This document shows, piece by piece, positions 26,767-37,364 of a DNA stretch of 64,000 nucleotides (position 1 is the stretch's first letter; each line of letters opens with the position of its first letter). Source of the DNA: Belnapia sp. F-4-1 (GTDB lineage Bacteria; Pseudomonadota; Alphaproteobacteria; Acetobacterales; Acetobacteraceae); the NCBI RefSeq assembly GCF_000802185.1, contig NZ_KN676114.1:99096-163095 (forward strand), read 5' to 3'. The notes beneath the pieces were generated by a model. It was not told the origin of the DNA. It saw only the letters and a program-made list of their open reading frames with translations, and searched no databases. Position numbers and translations under genes: made by a program.

Positions 26767-27057
26767 CTATGCCATCCGGCTCCCGGTCGAGGCTGCCGCC
26801 ATCATCTTCGCCAGCCGTGCCGTCGCAGCCTTCGTCTCCTCTTTCACTCTCGCCCCCGCCAACCGCGCCGTTGCGGCCTCGGCGATAGCGCCAAACTGCC
26901 CGGTGATCTCGGCCAACGACATGCGGGGATAGGCCTCCTGACAGATGCGCACGTAAGCCCGCATCACGCGCTCCAAGGTGGCTGCCTGCTGCTTCCTGGA
27001 TAGGCCGGTCAGGGTATTGGTCAGCAAGGTAACGGGATCGACGGGATCAGTGAGCAT
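26767..27057 (-). CDS. Small hypothetical alpha-helical protein
   Basis: Started at ATG 27057 (MLTDPVDPVTLLTNTLTGLS) it gives 96 residues: RKQQAATLERVMRAYVRICQ, then MSLAEITGQFGAIAEAATAR and a lysine/alanine-rich amphipathic tail. It is predicted all-helical, without a signal or membrane segment. The ribosome-binding site is weak and no family is recognised. An IS6 element begins 64 bases upstream of the start. Confidence 0.45.
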   Translation of the reverse strand: MLTDPVDPVTLLTNTLTGLSRKQQAATLERVMRAYVRICQEAYPRMSLAEITGQFGAIAEAATARLAGARVKEETKAATARLAKMMAAASTGSRMA

Positions 27058-27120
27058 CGGAGCCACGCCACTGCCGTAACGGTGCCGCCTTCTTGGTCCG
27101 CGTGCCGCACAAGACGCGGA

Positions 27121-27952
27121 GGCATTGCCAAGTTGTTGGGTTGATGGACACGTTTGACCGCGCAGCATGACACCCGTCGTGCTTACGCGGTCATCTGGAA
27201 GCACGTCTCCTGCTGCCAGATCCGGAAGGCCTTGGCGCGGACATCACGGTACTCAGCAGCGGTCATCAGATGCCGCCGCGGACGGAAGTGGCCATAGATT
27301 ATCGCGTGGGATGACAGGAAGCGCTGGGCCTGCTCCGGCGGCTTGAACCGCTGCATCTGGCGCTCTCGACGTCGCGTCGGCCTATGAGAGTTCTCGGCAC
27401 GGTTGTTCAGGTAGCGACTGGTTTGGTGCTTCACCTCGGGCAGGATATCGCGTTGTGCAACGCCGTAGCTGCGCAGGCCGTCGGTGACGATGCGCCGAGG
27501 CTTGTATTTGAGCCCAGCCAACAACCGCTTGAAGAACCGCTTTGCGGCACTGGCATTTCGCCGGTCCTGAACCAGGATGTCGAGCACGACGCCATGCTGA
27601 TCCACCGCACGCCAAAGGTAGTGCAGTTCGCCATTGATCTTCAGGAACACCTCATCGAGATGCCATGTATCGCCCGGCTTGGGCCGACGGCGGCGGAGCT
27701 TGCGGGCGAAATCAGCGCCAAACTTGAGGCACCACTGCCGTATGCTCTCGTGGGTGACCGTGATGCCCCGCTCGGCCAAGAGCAGTTCAACGTCTCGGAA
27801 ACTCAGGCCGAAGACGTGGTACAGCCAGATCGCGCGGCTGATGATCTCAATCGGGAAGCGGTATCCGGGATAGGTGGCGAACTCGGACGTCATACCGCCA
27901 GCATGCCCCAGCCACTTCATTCCGGCCACAGACCACGAAGTTGGCAATGCCC
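27121..27952 (-). mobile_element. IS6-family element, copy E (832 bp, divergent from A-C)
   Basis: The ends are GGCATTGCCAA at 27121 and TTGGCAATGCC at 27952. It interrupts the 5' end of a zinc-ribbon IS6-like element whose remnant follows directly at 27953. No matching 8-bp duplication was found. Confidence 0.85.
27183..27893 (-). CDS. IS6-family transposase, copy E
   Basis: 236 residues from ATG 27893 (MTSEFATYPGYRFPIEIISR). It is a close relative of copies A-C with many substitutions. The DDE residues are intact in WHLDEVFLKINGELHYLWRA, IVTDGLRSYGVAQRDILPEV and NNRAENSHRPTRRRER. Full length, so potentially active. Confidence 0.9.
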   Translation of the reverse strand: MTSEFATYPGYRFPIEIISRAIWLYHVFGLSFRDVELLLAERGITVTHESIRQWCLKFGADFARKLRRRRPKPGDTWHLDEVFLKINGELHYLWRAVDQHGVVLDILVQDRRNASAAKRFFKRLLAGLKYKPRRIVTDGLRSYGVAQRDILPEVKHQTSRYLNNRAENSHRPTRRRERQMQRFKPPEQAQRFLSSHAIIYGHFRPRRHLMTAAEYRDVRAKAFRIWQQETCFQMTA

Positions 27953-28051
27953 ACACAGTTCATCCCCGGCCCCCGTTCCCTCGTCCCGGAAGCCTATCAG
28001 CCCTGCTCAAGCCGGCCAAACGGCTCTACTGACGCGAAATCTGACAAAACC
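27953..28051 (-). mobile_element. 5' end remnant of a zinc-ribbon IS6-like element
   Basis: It shares AGCCTATCAGCCCT and the terminal CTGACAAAACC with the right end of the element at 12760-14882. On the minus strand ATGAACTGTGTG (M-N-C-V) corresponds to that element's transposase start. The rest was displaced by the IS6 insertion at 27952. Confidence 0.6.
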
Positions 28052-28227
28052 GCCTCAGCCCACCCAAAGCCACCCAAGCCGGCGACCGGTGCAACAAGGT
28101 CTCCCAGCTACATAACGCTAGAGACGATAGGCGTCGTGAGCAATACTGCCTCTGTCAGCCTGTCCGCTGCCGCTGCTTGGTAGGGCGGCGTCACAATCGA
28201 CCTTCTGCACGCGGCAAAGGGCTCAAC

Positions 28228-28962
28228 ATGGATAATGCCGGACAAGAGGCCGCCTACAGGTGGCATGCAGTTCGGAAATGGGCAGGATTATTGGGATTAT
28301 CGCTCCTCACTCTCACCTTGAGCTTTTGGCTCACGTGGCGAGCAGCCGAGGAGTACAACGCTGCATTGCGAACCGCGCTTTATATGGCGCACGAGATAGA
28401 AGTCACGCAGCGGCAAGCGCTTGAGGCGACGCAGTGGCAAGCCGAAGCGTGGGAGGAGGTAGCGCAACGCGAGGCTATAGCGCAGAGGACTGCAGGATTC
28501 GCAGCAGAAATTCGGCGGTCCGCAGCGCGAGCGTTGGAGTTGACGGTGGCAGGACGAGGGAGGAGATCGGAACCAGGGAGGAAGCTGAGGGCGCGGGTAG
28601 GAGCAGAGCTGTCCAGAGCATCTAGCCAGGCGGCACATGCGGCCACTCAGCTGGAGACAGCGGCACAAGAAGAACTGAAAGCAGCACGGCGAAAAGCTGA
28701 GTTGCGAGAGGCCGTAGCGCGCCGAGAGATAGAGGTGTGGCGAGAGACTGCCTTGAAGCACGCTGAGACGCGGTCACTAGACCCACGCAACGACCGAGGT
28801 GAGACTCTTCCGAGCATACTTACTGTGATTGCGGTTTCCGGCGCCCTTGTAAGTTGTACATTTATCGTATTGAACGCCCTCGTCGGGTGGCGTGCAGAGA
28901 GGCGGCGAGCTCAGGAGGTCCAGTTTAAAACTCAGCAACTTAACATCAGGTGCAGAAGCTAG
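28228..28962 (+). CDS. Membrane-anchored coiled-coil protein
   Basis: 244 residues from ATG 28228 (AAGGG eight bases upstream). One membrane segment lies near residues 18-36 (WAGLLGLSLLTLTLSFWLTW) and a second near 195-217 (ILTVIAVSGALVSCTFIVLN). Between them is a long Ala/Glu/Arg-rich helical region (VTQRQALEATQWQAEAWEEV, AATQLETAAQEELKAARRKA), probably a periplasmic coiled coil. This resembles the topology of sensory or envelope-spanning proteins, but there is no output domain and no family is recognised. Confidence 0.55.
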   Translation: MDNAGQEAAYRWHAVRKWAGLLGLSLLTLTLSFWLTWRAAEEYNAALRTALYMAHEIEVTQRQALEATQWQAEAWEEVAQREAIAQRTAGFAAEIRRSAARALELTVAGRGRRSEPGRKLRARVGAELSRASSQAAHAATQLETAAQEELKAARRKAELREAVARREIEVWRETALKHAETRSLDPRNDRGETLPSILTVIAVSGALVSCTFIVLNALVGWRAERRRAQEVQFKTQQLNIRCRS

Positions 28963-29005
28963 AGGGTGTTATGGACCATTGCTGTAGTATTCGTCAGCAT
29001 GAGGG

Positions 29006-29815
29006 ATGCAGTCTGCCCGCAAGCCATACCCGTCTGATGTCTCCGATGAAGAATGGGCGCTGATCGCGTCCTATTTGGTTCTCTTGCGTGAGGATGCAAG
29101 CCAGCGACTGTACTCGCTCCGTGAGCTGTTCAACGGCCTGCGCTACGTCATCCGGAACGGCATTCCTTGGCGCGCCATGCCCAATGACCTGCCGCCCTGG
29201 GCGGCGGTCTACCAGCAGGCCCAACGCTGGCTGGCCGCTGGCGTGTTCGAAGCCCTGGCCAGCGACCTCCGCGCCATCCTCCGCCTGGCCGCCGGCCGCA
29301 AGGCCGAGCCGAGTGCCGCCATCCTCGACAGCCGCACCCTGCGCTCGACGCCCGAGAGCGGCGAGCGCGCCGGGTATGACGGCGCCAAACGCGAGCGCGG
29401 CTCCAAGCTGCACCTCGCCGTCGATACGCTCGGGCATCTGCTGGCCCTGCACGTCACCCCAGCCAACGCCGAGGATCGCGGCCAGGTCGAGCAACTCGCG
29501 CAGGCCGTGCAGTCAGAGACCGGCGGCAGCGTCGACCTCGCCTATGTCGATGCGGGCTACACCGGCGAACGCGCCGCTAACGCCGCCCGCCAGCACGGCA
29601 TCGAACTCGAGGTCGTCAAGCTGCCCGAAGCCAAACGCGGCTTCGTCCTCCTGCCTCGCAGATAGGTGGTCGAGCACTCCTTCGCCTGGACGACGCGCTT
29701 CCGCCGCCTCGTCAAAGACTACGAGCGCTACGCCAGCACGCTCGCCGATTTCCACCTCGTCGCCTTCGTCTGCCTCATGCTCAAGCAAGTCGCTCTACCG
29801 GCAGCAGGTACCTAA
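29006..29815 (+). pseudogene. IS5-family transposase with one nonsense codon
   Basis: It starts MQSARKPYPSDVSDEEWALI, continues GLRYVIRNGIPWRAMPNDLP, and has the DDE residues in AAILDSRTLRS, DLAYVDAGYTGERAAN and the final [24 protein letters not shown] at 29663-29665 replaces the Trp codon expected in RRWVVE; the frame otherwise continues to 29815. A single point mutation disables it. Confidence 0.85.
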
Positions 29816-29935
29816 CAAGCTCTAGGGGGCCAAACGGGCAGCGTGGCGCGAGGCCCGATAGCACCTCCAGCGGCTGCTTTCCCCCCCTGTACCTTGCGTC
29901 AGGGAGGAGGAGGGACGCACCATGGAGCGCAGTTC

Positions 29936-30979
29936 TTATCGACCCCAGGCCTTGCGCAGCGCCTCAGCGGGGGAAGGCTTGTTGGCCAAGCAAGCTTGGC
30001 CCATGGCCAGCGCTGCCTCCCGGGTTGTGGCGATGGCCAAGTGGCCACCGCGGTGGACGAACACCGCCCCCGGAATACCACACGCCTTCTCGAGGGCAGC
30101 ATCCTGCAGGCCGCGCCAAGCTTCGGGCATGTCGAGGCGGTTCCTGAGACTGCCCTTCTCGGCCGGCATCGCTTGTAGCTTCCAGCGGCCGTCCGGCTCC
30201 GGGCTCATCACGTAAAGGATGGGCATGGCCAGTTCGAAGGCCGTTCGCTGCCATGGCATGCCGCGCGGTAACTCCAACAAATCGGGGTGGAGGCCGCTAA
30301 TCCCTGATCGGCAATCCTCCCAGGCCTGCGCTACGGCCCGGTAGGCAAAGGCGGCGCCGCGTTCCTTCTCGACGTGCTGCTCCAATGCCACGGCGACCAT
30401 CTGGCTGGCCCGCAGGAACCCGGCAAGTTGCCGCGCCTCGAACGCGGCGGGGTCGGATTGGCTCGGCTCATCCCAGGCGCTGTTGAAAGCATCTACCATC
30501 GCGGTGAGGTCGGTGGGAGCGGCGCGCTCGACGCCATTGTCCACAAGATCGACATGGCGCACGAACTTGTAACGGACATTTTCGGCTATGCGGGCCACCA
30601 CTTCGTCTGCGACCTCCTGGAAACCCGACTTCGCCAGGGTATTGCGCACATAGAGCTGCCCCAGGCTCAGGCCATTGCCCAGGTTGTCGGTGCGCCACAC
30701 CAAACCTGCCGAGCTCAACGGGTCGCCATTCGGCGCTTTGGGTGCGCCAGGTTGGTGATGGTCAAAGCGCCAGCGGGCCTCGTCGGCAGTGCCGCCGACA
30801 TCCCAGACGATGTCGGCAGCCTCCAGGGCAGCGCGTTCGCGGGTGCGGACCAGCACGTGCGTGCCATCATCTGCACCGAGCCCCAGGGCGCCGGTCAGGA
30901 CGACATAGGCGAGGCAGTCATCGGCGTGGAAAGTGCCACTGTGAGTGGCCAGTCGCAGAGGTCGATCAGTGGGAAGCAT
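29936..30979 (-). CDS. MYG1-family (UPF0160) metal-dependent protein
   Basis: 347 residues, the usual length. The N-terminal motif LATHSGTFHADDCLAYVVL and the DHH motif in WRFDHHQPGAP are diagnostic of the MYG1 family, which is related to DHH phosphoesterases. Eukaryotic MYG1 is a 3'-5' RNA exonuclease; bacterial members are uncharacterised. Also visible are ENVRYKFVRHVDLVDNGVER and a C-terminal GAVFVHRGGHLAIATTREAA. It is cytosolic and stands alone. Confidence 0.85.
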   Translation of the reverse strand: MLPTDRPLRLATHSGTFHADDCLAYVVLTGALGLGADDGTHVLVRTRERAALEAADIVWDVGGTADEARWRFDHHQPGAPKAPNGDPLSSAGLVWRTDNLGNGLSLGQLYVRNTLAKSGFQEVADEVVARIAENVRYKFVRHVDLVDNGVERAAPTDLTAMVDAFNSAWDEPSQSDPAAFEARQLAGFLRASQMVAVALEQHVEKERGAAFAYRAVAQAWEDCRSGISGLHPDLLELPRGMPWQRTAFELAMPILYVMSPEPDGRWKLQAMPAEKGSLRNRLDMPEAWRGLQDAALEKACGIPGAVFVHRGGHLAIATTREAALAMGQACLANKPSPAEALRKAWGR

Positions 30980-31769
30980 GGGCCTTATCTACACACATGG
31001 GCCCAATGGCAACTGCAGCGGCATGGGAGCTCCGCATAGGACCTGCCGAACCTCTTACCATAGCGCCTGCCGCTGCAATCACCGTCGTCTACCCTGGCTC
31101 AAGTACCGGGAGCCAAGGCAAATGCATCACCAGTGATAAGCGGGGAGATTATCGCAGGTGAAACAGCGCTGCCGCAATCGGCCTGCAAGCAAAAAAGGCT
31201 GTTCCTGGGAGGGGACGGCGGCCCTAAGTTCAAACTGTATGGAGCATTCAACCTGTAACTCACCCCTTGTGGTTGAGTTTTTGATTATTCCTCAAGAGAA
31301 GCGGCCGCTTTATCAACTCGAAGTGGTATACGTTGCGAGGCAAGAGAACGCCCGCCCCTCGATAGCAAGGAGTGGGCGCAAGTTATGGGACTAATCACAG
31401 GGTGAGGCCGTCCAGAGCCTCACATCCTACAACTCACGATAACTCATTGCGTTTCATGCACCCGTTTAAGTTGCAATTGGGCGCAATGGTATCGTGTTGA
31501 ACCTCAGCGGCCGCCGCCGTGGTCAAATCCAACAAGAGCGGTTTGGTCGCGTTTGTTAACGAACATCCAACCTTCTACTGACAAAAAGAAGCCTTATCCT
31601 GTCTGCAAACTTACCTCGCCGGCTTCGTCGGCGAGGTCCTTTTGCTGCTTGTGCTCGCGATTACAAAGCGATCAAACTCACAATGAGACACCAACTCATT
31701 GGTTATTAGTGCCTCGTTAATACGAGATCGTTATCACAAGTCTGATCAAACTGCGGGCTCACGCCTGCA
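30980..31769. other. Intergenic region with an orphan terminator
   Basis: About 790 bases without a convincing gene. It contains a plus-strand terminator at 31614-31643. The bases before it (CCTGTCTGCAAACTTACC) resemble those before the terminator of the chemoreceptor gene (CCTGTTTCAAACTCACC at 33571-33587). A small RNA ending there is possible. The chemoreceptor promoter lies in the last ~120 bases. Confidence 0.45.
31614..31643 (+). terminator. Rho-independent terminator, orphan
   Basis: An eight-base-pair stem CCTCGCCG / CGGCGAGG with a seven-base loop, followed by TCCTTTT. No plus-strand gene ends just upstream. Confidence 0.8.
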
Positions 31770-33473
31770 ATGGCAGACGGGATGACAATGACCTTCCTCA
31801 GCAAAATGAGTGTCCGCACCAAGCTCATGAGCGCCTTCGGAGCTCTCTTCCTGGTCCTTACAGGCCTAGGTGCGAGTTCTGTGCAGCAGATCTGGCAGAT
31901 GGATGCCGTCGCCAGCGACATGGTCGATAACTGGATGCCCTCCATCGACTCCCTGGGTCGGGTGACTGCGGCTATTGGCCGCCACCGCTCTGCTGTTGCG
32001 AGTATGGTGCTCGCTGAGGATGCTCAGGTGCTTCAGGCTGCCAAGCAGCGTCATGATCGAGCGACAGAAGCGTTCAATACGTCTTGGCGCGTTTATGAGC
32101 CGCTGATCACGCCTGGAGAAGAACGGCAGCATGCAGATGCAATGCGATCCGCATGGTTGGAGTACAAAGGCATTGCTGATCAGGTAATCGCCGAAACGAT
32201 GGCCGGCAATCGTTCGGGCGCCAACTCTCGTTTCATCACCACCATCCCACCTTATACTCGGGCGCTTGAAGCAGCCGACAAAGGCTTGAACTTCAACACG
32301 CAGATGGGACAGGTCGCAGCCGTTGCTGCCCACGCGGCATCTGCGCGCGCGGTGTGGGTAATTAGCGTTGTCACCATGTTCGCCGCCGCCATGACGCTGG
32401 CCTCGGTGCTTTGGTTGAATGCGAGCATCATCAAGCGCATTGCCCGGCTGGCCGGGGTGATGCGCCAGCTGGCCAAGCGCGATTATGCCTTCGACCTTCC
32501 TTGTGTGACGATGCCCGACGAAATTGGCGACATGGCTCGTGCAGTGCAGGAGTGCCGCGCGGGGCTGCAGGAGGCCGACCGGCTGGCGGCGGAGCAGGCG
32601 CGGCTGCAAGAGATCGAGACCCGGCGTGCGGCCCATCTGGCGGACCTGACGCGCGGGTTTGAGGGAGCGGTGGGGCAGCTGTCCAGCACCCTGGCCTCGG
32701 CGGCGACGGAGCTGCAGGCGACCTCGGCGGTGATGTCGGGCAGTGCCGGCCAGGCCAGCGCCCAGGCGGGGGCGGTGGCGGTGGCCGCCGAGCAGGCCAG
32801 CGGCAACGTGCAGACCGTGGCAGCCGCCGCCGAGGAGCTCTCGGCCTCGGTCTCCGAGATCTCCCGCCAGGTGGCGCAGTCGGCCAAGGTGGCCGGCCGT
32901 GCGGCGGACGACGCCCGGCGGACGGACGCCACCGTGCGCGAGCTCGCCGACGGCGCCCAGCGGATCGGCGAGGTGGTGCGGCTGATCAGCGACATCGCCA
33001 GCCAAACCAACCTGCTGGCGCTGAACGCCACGATCGAGGCGGCGCGCGCCGGCGATGCCGGCAAGGGCTTTGCCGTGGTCGCCTCCGAGGTCAAGGCGCT
33101 GGCCGGGCAGACCGCCAAGGCCACCGAGGAGATCTCGGTCCAGGTCGGCCAGATCCAGACCGCCACCCGCGACGCGGTGGCCGCCATCCAGGGCATCGCC
33201 AGCACCATCGGCGAGGTCAACCAGATCGCCGGCGCCATCGCCGCCGCCGTCGAGGAGCAGGGCTCGGCCACCCAGGAGATCGCCCGCAACGTCCAGCAGG
33301 CCGCCGCCGGCACCCAGGAGGTCACCCGCAACATCGGCGGCGTCAGCCGCGCCTCGGCCGAGACCGGCGAGGCTGCCGGTCACGTCCTCCAGGCCGCCGG
33401 GGAGGTGTCCCGCCAGTCCGAGCGCCTCGGCGCCGAGGTCACCACCTTCCTCCAGGGCGTCAAGGCCGCCTAA
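31770..33473 (+). CDS. Methyl-accepting chemotaxis protein
   Basis: 567 residues, transmembrane receptor topology. TM1 is near residues 18-36, TM2 near 193-215. The periplasmic part between them looks like a four-helix-bundle sensor ([20 protein letters not shown]). A HAMP-like linker follows ([20 protein letters not shown]). The cytoplasmic hairpin tip is at ~406-445 ([35 protein letters not shown]), where CheA/CheW bind. There is no C-terminal CheR pentapeptide. The signalling half is much more GC-rich than the sensor half. The ligand is unknown and no che genes are nearby. Confidence 0.92.
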   Translation: MADGMTMTFLSKMSVRTKLMSAFGALFLVLTGLGASSVQQIWQMDAVASDMVDNWMPSIDSLGRVTAAIGRHRSAVASMVLAEDAQVLQAAKQRHDRATEAFNTSWRVYEPLITPGEERQHADAMRSAWLEYKGIADQVIAETMAGNRSGANSRFITTIPPYTRALEAADKGLNFNTQMGQVAAVAAHAASARAVWVISVVTMFAAAMTLASVLWLNASIIKRIARLAGVMRQLAKRDYAFDLPCVTMPDEIGDMARAVQECRAGLQEADRLAAEQARLQEIETRRAAHLADLTRGFEGAVGQLSSTLASAATELQATSAVMSGSAGQASAQAGAVAVAAEQASGNVQTVAAAAEELSASVSEISRQVAQSAKVAGRAADDARRTDATVRELADGAQRIGEVVRLISDIASQTNLLALNATIEAARAGDAGKGFAVVASEVKALAGQTAKATEEISVQVGQIQTATRDAVAAIQGIASTIGEVNQIAGAIAAAVEEQGSATQEIARNVQQAAAGTQEVTRNIGGVSRASAETGEAAGHVLQAAGEVSRQSERLGAEVTTFLQGVKAA

Positions 33474-33585
33474 ACACCACCCAGAGCGAAGGTACCCAAA
33501 AGTCTGCGCTATGCCTCAGTGTTCAGGAATGAGCAATGAGTTCACGGTAAAGAGAGGTTAGTGTTTCCTCCCTGTTTCAAACTCA

Positions 33586-33618
33586 CCCCGCCGGGTCACT
33601 CGGCGGGGTTTCTTTTTT
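33586..33618 (+). terminator. Rho-independent terminator of the chemoreceptor gene
   Basis: Stem CCCCGCCG / CGGCGGGG with loop GGTCACT, followed by TTTCTTTTTT, 112 bases after the chemoreceptor stop. Confidence 0.85.
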
Positions 33619-33698
33619 CCATGTTTCTGCAGCACCGCGCCTACGAGAGGTCGCGTCCGACATCTGTAGCCCCAGCCGCATAGCTGCAGCCTTCAGCG

Positions 33699-34178
33699 GT
33701 TCTTTCAGCGCTCGCGCCAACCGGACGACGCGAGATGATGGCTGGTATCGGCTACGCCATTTGCAGAATAGCGAGCGCAGTAGTGGCGCGACGGCGGTGA
33801 AGCAGACGACGGCGGTTGGCGGTGACGTGCTGTTTATGGCGGGTCTGGAGGCGGAGGAAGTTGCGGAGCTCCTCATAGCTTCAGCAGAAGCGCTCCGCTG
33901 ACGCGTAGCCTTTGAAGCCCCGCATACACTGAATGCGGCTTTTCACGCCGCGGTGGTCTTGCTCCAGTCCGTTGTTTTTGAAGGCGCTGGCCCGGTGTAC
34001 GACACGCCGACCAAGCGTTGATCTAATCGCACGCGGGTAGGGGCCGTGCCCGTCCGTGGTAACCTGGTCAGGGACTTGGCCAGTGACCGACTCTGCCGAG
34101 CGGAAAAAGGCCTGGGCCGCTGCCATGTCGCGGTGCTCGTTCAGCATGGTATCGACAAGGTTCCCGTCGCGGTCCCTC
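33699..34178 (-). pseudogene. Zinc-ribbon IS6-like transposase, C-terminal fragment
   Basis: Related to the split transposase at 12767-14800: SEHRDMAAAQAFF-like opening (LNEHRDMAAAQAFFRSAESV), VTTDGHGPYPRAIRSTLGRR, NNGLEQDHRGVKSRIQCMRG. A stop follows FKGYASAERFC. The left IS end GGTTCTTTCAGCGCTCGC is at 33699. The 5' half, including the zinc ribbon and first catalytic Asp, is gone at 34178. Confidence 0.75.
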
Positions 34179-34245
34179 TCTGTCAGGGAAGTTGTCCGGC
34201 GCTTTGAGATGATCTTTCATTTTCGGAGGGGCGGGACGCAGGGAT

Positions 34246-34836
34246 GATACCAACCTGATTTGGGACTGACTCTCTTGCGTCTTTCGGGCCGTGGATCGGC
34301 TGATTCGATGAGCCAAGTAATGGTTCGCTGGGGAGGGCAGTATGGCAACGGCAATGGCGGTGACCCGGGATGAGCTGACGCCGGCGCAGCTGCGGGCGGC
34401 AGCCCGTGCGAGTGAGGATCCCGCCCAGGTTCGGCGATTGCTGGCGGTTGCGCTGGTCCTGGAGAATGTGCCGCGGCAGCAGGCGGCGGAGCAGTGCGGC
34501 ATTGATCGGCAGACCCTGCGGGACTGGGTTCACCGCTACAATGAGGGTGGTGTTGCTGGCTTGCAGTCGCGCCCCATCCCTGGCCGTGCGCCACTGCTGA
34601 CGCCCGAGCAGAAAGCTGAGCTGAAGGCCCTCGTTGTGGCAGGGCCGGACGCGGAGCGGGACAAGGTGGTGCGGTGGCGTTGCGCCGACCTGCGCGCTGA
34701 GGTCGCCCGTCGGTTTGGGGTCGAGGTGCGTGAGGGCACGATAGGCGGATGGCTGCACCAGCTTGGTCTGACGCGGCTGCAGCCACGACCATACCACCCC
34801 AAGAAGGACGCTGTGGCGCAGGAGACGTTTAAAAAA
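34246..34836 (+). pseudogene. IS630-family element, 5' half only
   Basis: The left end ATACCAACCTGATTTGG begins at about 34246. ATG 34342 opens an IS630 N-terminal domain: VTRDELTPAQLRAAARASED, VPRQQAAEQCGIDRQTLRDW, and GTIGGWLHQLGLTRLQPRPY. The frame reaches ETFKKT at TTTAAAAAAA, the position where relatives frameshift, and then leaves IS630 sequence. The DDE half is missing and IS256 sequence follows. Confidence 0.75.
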
Positions 34837-35006
34837 ACTAGGTCGGCAAAGTTAGCTGGCAGGCGAGTTGTTCGAGAGTGGCCAATTAGGCCTGTGGGTT
34901 GCGCCGGAACTGGGTCCGCAGCGTCCGTGCATGGCGGCGTTGTTCAAGACAGTGGCGGAGTGCGCTCCAGTTCTGGGCCGTACGATGCTGCTGAGGGAGC
35001 CACCGT

Positions 35007-36227
35007 ATGCCGAGACGCAAACAACCCCACATGTCGGATGAGTTGCTGAACCAGCTCCTGGCCGGGTCTGACGCCCGGGCCGCCCTGGCCGACGGCGGGT
35101 TACTGGACGGGCTCAAGAAGGCGCTCGCGGAACGGGCGCTGAACGCCGAGCTGGACCACCACCTCGAGGGTGGCGAGCCGGATGGCCGGGCCAACAGCCG
35201 CAACGGCTATGGCAGCAAGACGGTGCTGACCGGCACCGGCCGGCTGGATCTGCAGGTGCCGCGGGACCGGCTGTCGACCTTCGACCCGCAGCTGATTGCC
35301 AAGTATCAGCGCCGCTTTCCCGGCTTCGACGACAAGATCGTGTCGATGTATGCCCGGGGCATGAGCACCCGCGAGATCCAGGGCACCTGCGCGAGCTCTA
35401 CGGCATCGAGGTCTCACCCGACCTGGTCAGCGCGGTCACCGACGCCGTCCTCGATGAAGTGGCCGAATGGCAGGACCGCCCGCTCGAGGCGTTGTACCCG
35501 CTGGTGTTCCTCGACGCGCTCCGGGTCAAGGTCCGCGACGAGGGCACCGTTCGGAATAAAGCCGTCTATGTTGCCCTTGGCGTCCGCCCGGACGGCACCA
35601 AGGAGGTGCTGGGGCTGTGGATCGAGCAGACCGAGGGTGGCAAGTTCTGGCTGCGCGTCATGAACGAGCTCCGGGACCGCGGCATCGAGGACATCCTCAT
35701 CGCCGTCGTCGACGGCCTGAAGGGCTTCCCCGAGGCGATCGCCGCCGTGTTCCCGCGGACCCAGGTGCAGGCCTGCATTGTCCACCTGCTGCGCACCTCG
35801 CTGGACTACGTCTCCTACAAGGACCGCCGCGCTGTTGCTGCAGCCCTGCGGGAAGTCTACCGGGCGCGCAACGCCGATGCTGGGCAGGCTGCCCTCGAAG
35901 CCTTCGACGCAAGGCCAGTGGGGCCGCAAATACCCCGTCATCGGCCAAACCTGGCGACGGCACTGGCCGGAGGTGATCCCGTTCTATGCCTTTCCCGCCG
36001 ATGTGCGGCGGATCATCTACACAACGAACTCCATAGAAGCCTTGCATGCCAAGCTGCGACGCGCAGTTCGCGCCCGCGGCCACTTCCCGACCGACGAGGC
36101 CGCGCTGAAGCTGCTGTGCTTGGTGTTGCGGCTCACTGCCAAGGAATGGAAGATGCCACAGAAAGAGTGGACCGCCGCCAAGGCCCAGTTCGCCATCCTC
36201 TTCGAGGACCGCTTTGCCATCACCTGA
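35007..36227 (+). pseudogene. IS256-family transposase with two frameshifts
   Basis: It starts MPRRKQPHMSDELLNQLLAG and shows the IS256 signatures GYGSKTVLTGTGRLDLQVPR and DDKIVSMYARGMSTREIQG. Frame change 1 is near 35385, after which ELYGIEVSPDLVSAVTDAV, PLVFLDALRVKVRDEGTVRN and VVDGLKGFPEAIAAVFPRTQ follow. Frame change 2 is near 35910, then RRIIYTTNSIEALHAKLRRA to FEDRFAIT. The catalytic Asp, Asp and Glu positions are all still readable. The IS right end is probably at about 36241-36258 (ACACAGAATTCCTGACAG). Confidence 0.88.
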
Positions 36228-36258
36228 TCATCGCGGCCCTACACAGAATTCCTGACAG

Positions 36259-37136
36259 TCCCCCAGGCTGTCCGCCACCGCCTTCAGCCGTCGCTTGAGC
36301 TTCAGCCCAGGGGCGGCGAGCGGGGTGCGCCCGTCATCCGTGATGGCGCTGCGTACGGCCGCGCAGTAACCCAGCACCAGCTCAGCCTTACCATCCTGGC
36401 GTCCCCCCACCGTGCGCTCGATCCGGCGTACCCCACGCACCCCCTTCTTGAGTTCCTTCTTGGCATGCCGGTCCGCCTCGTAGACCGGGTTCGCCGCTTC
36501 CCGCAGGAAGTGAAACTGGCAGAGCTGGTGCGGCACGCCGGGCAGAGCCCATTCCACCGGCCGCCGGATCGAGGTCTGCCCGTCGCTAACCACACCCTCC
36601 ACCGGTACCCCGATCGCTTTCGCCACCTCGGCGAGCAAGGACGCCAGGTCCTCGGCCGTGCCCGACAACAGGCTGCCCGCCAACAGCACCTCGCCCGAGA
36701 GGCACTCGCGCACCACCCACAGCACCTCATGGCCGACGTCTAGCTGCATGCCGTCCAGGGCCAGGATGGCCCGCCCTTGCCTGGTCAGAATCCGGCGCAG
36801 TCGCCGGGTGTCTGTCAGCGAGGTGGCCAGCAACTCGTCATAACGGTCCAGCAGATTGGTCACGCTCCGCCCGGCAATCTCCACCCCACGCCCCCGCAGG
36901 GCGGCATGGATCTCCGGCACGATGCGGTGATCCCGGTGACGCAGCACTCCCACCAGCGCCACCACGTCCAGGCCGAACTCATGCTGGGGGAGTGCCATCG
37001 CGCCCTCCGCCTCGGGCCGGTACGCCAGGCGATGACGTGCACAGCCCTCATGCTCGCAGCGGCGGATCTTCAGCCGCCGCCGCACCGACCCAGACAGCGT
37101 CACCAGGGTCCCGCGGTTCTCGTAACGCAATCGCAT
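36259..37136 (-). pseudogene. DDE (MULE/ISNCY-like) transposase, C-terminally truncated
   Basis: On the minus strand from ATG 37136: a cysteine pair (RRCEHEGCARHR), then HEFGLDVVALVGVLRHRDHR, a first putative catalytic Asp in AILALDGMQLDVGHEVLWVV, a second in VVSDGQTSIRRPVEW, and CQFHFLREAANPVYEADRHA. The style is that of mutator-like or ISNCY transposases; the exact family is uncertain. The reading frame runs into the end of the IS256 element, so the IS256 insertion removed the C-terminus. Confidence 0.6.
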
Positions 37137-37364
37137 GTGGCCGCCGCAACCGCATGATCCGGAACAGGGGTAGGGCTCAATGCGCCCACTACGCTGACCC
37201 GTGCAACAAAGCGACAGCAGATGGCAGGTCGATCCTACGCATACTATGACGATGGTTGCAAGCGCTGAATAATCCCAAACAGTTGAATGTAAGGGAATAG
37301 TTTGGCGTTCTTCGCGTCGTCATCTCTCGCTACCGTGTAAGGGTTGGTCAGCAACGGAGGTAAC

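Noticed and set aside
26594..31460. TGCATGAAACGCAAT occurs at 26594-26608 and, inverted, at 31446-31460
   Set aside because: A single shared 15-mer pair is expected by chance among all pairs in 64 kb, and the surroundings are not similar.
31866..33383. Long minus-strand open frame (about 500 codons) opposite the chemoreceptor
   Set aside because: It is antisense to a clear chemotaxis receptor; the composition is the biased shadow typical of GC-rich genes and it has no domain.
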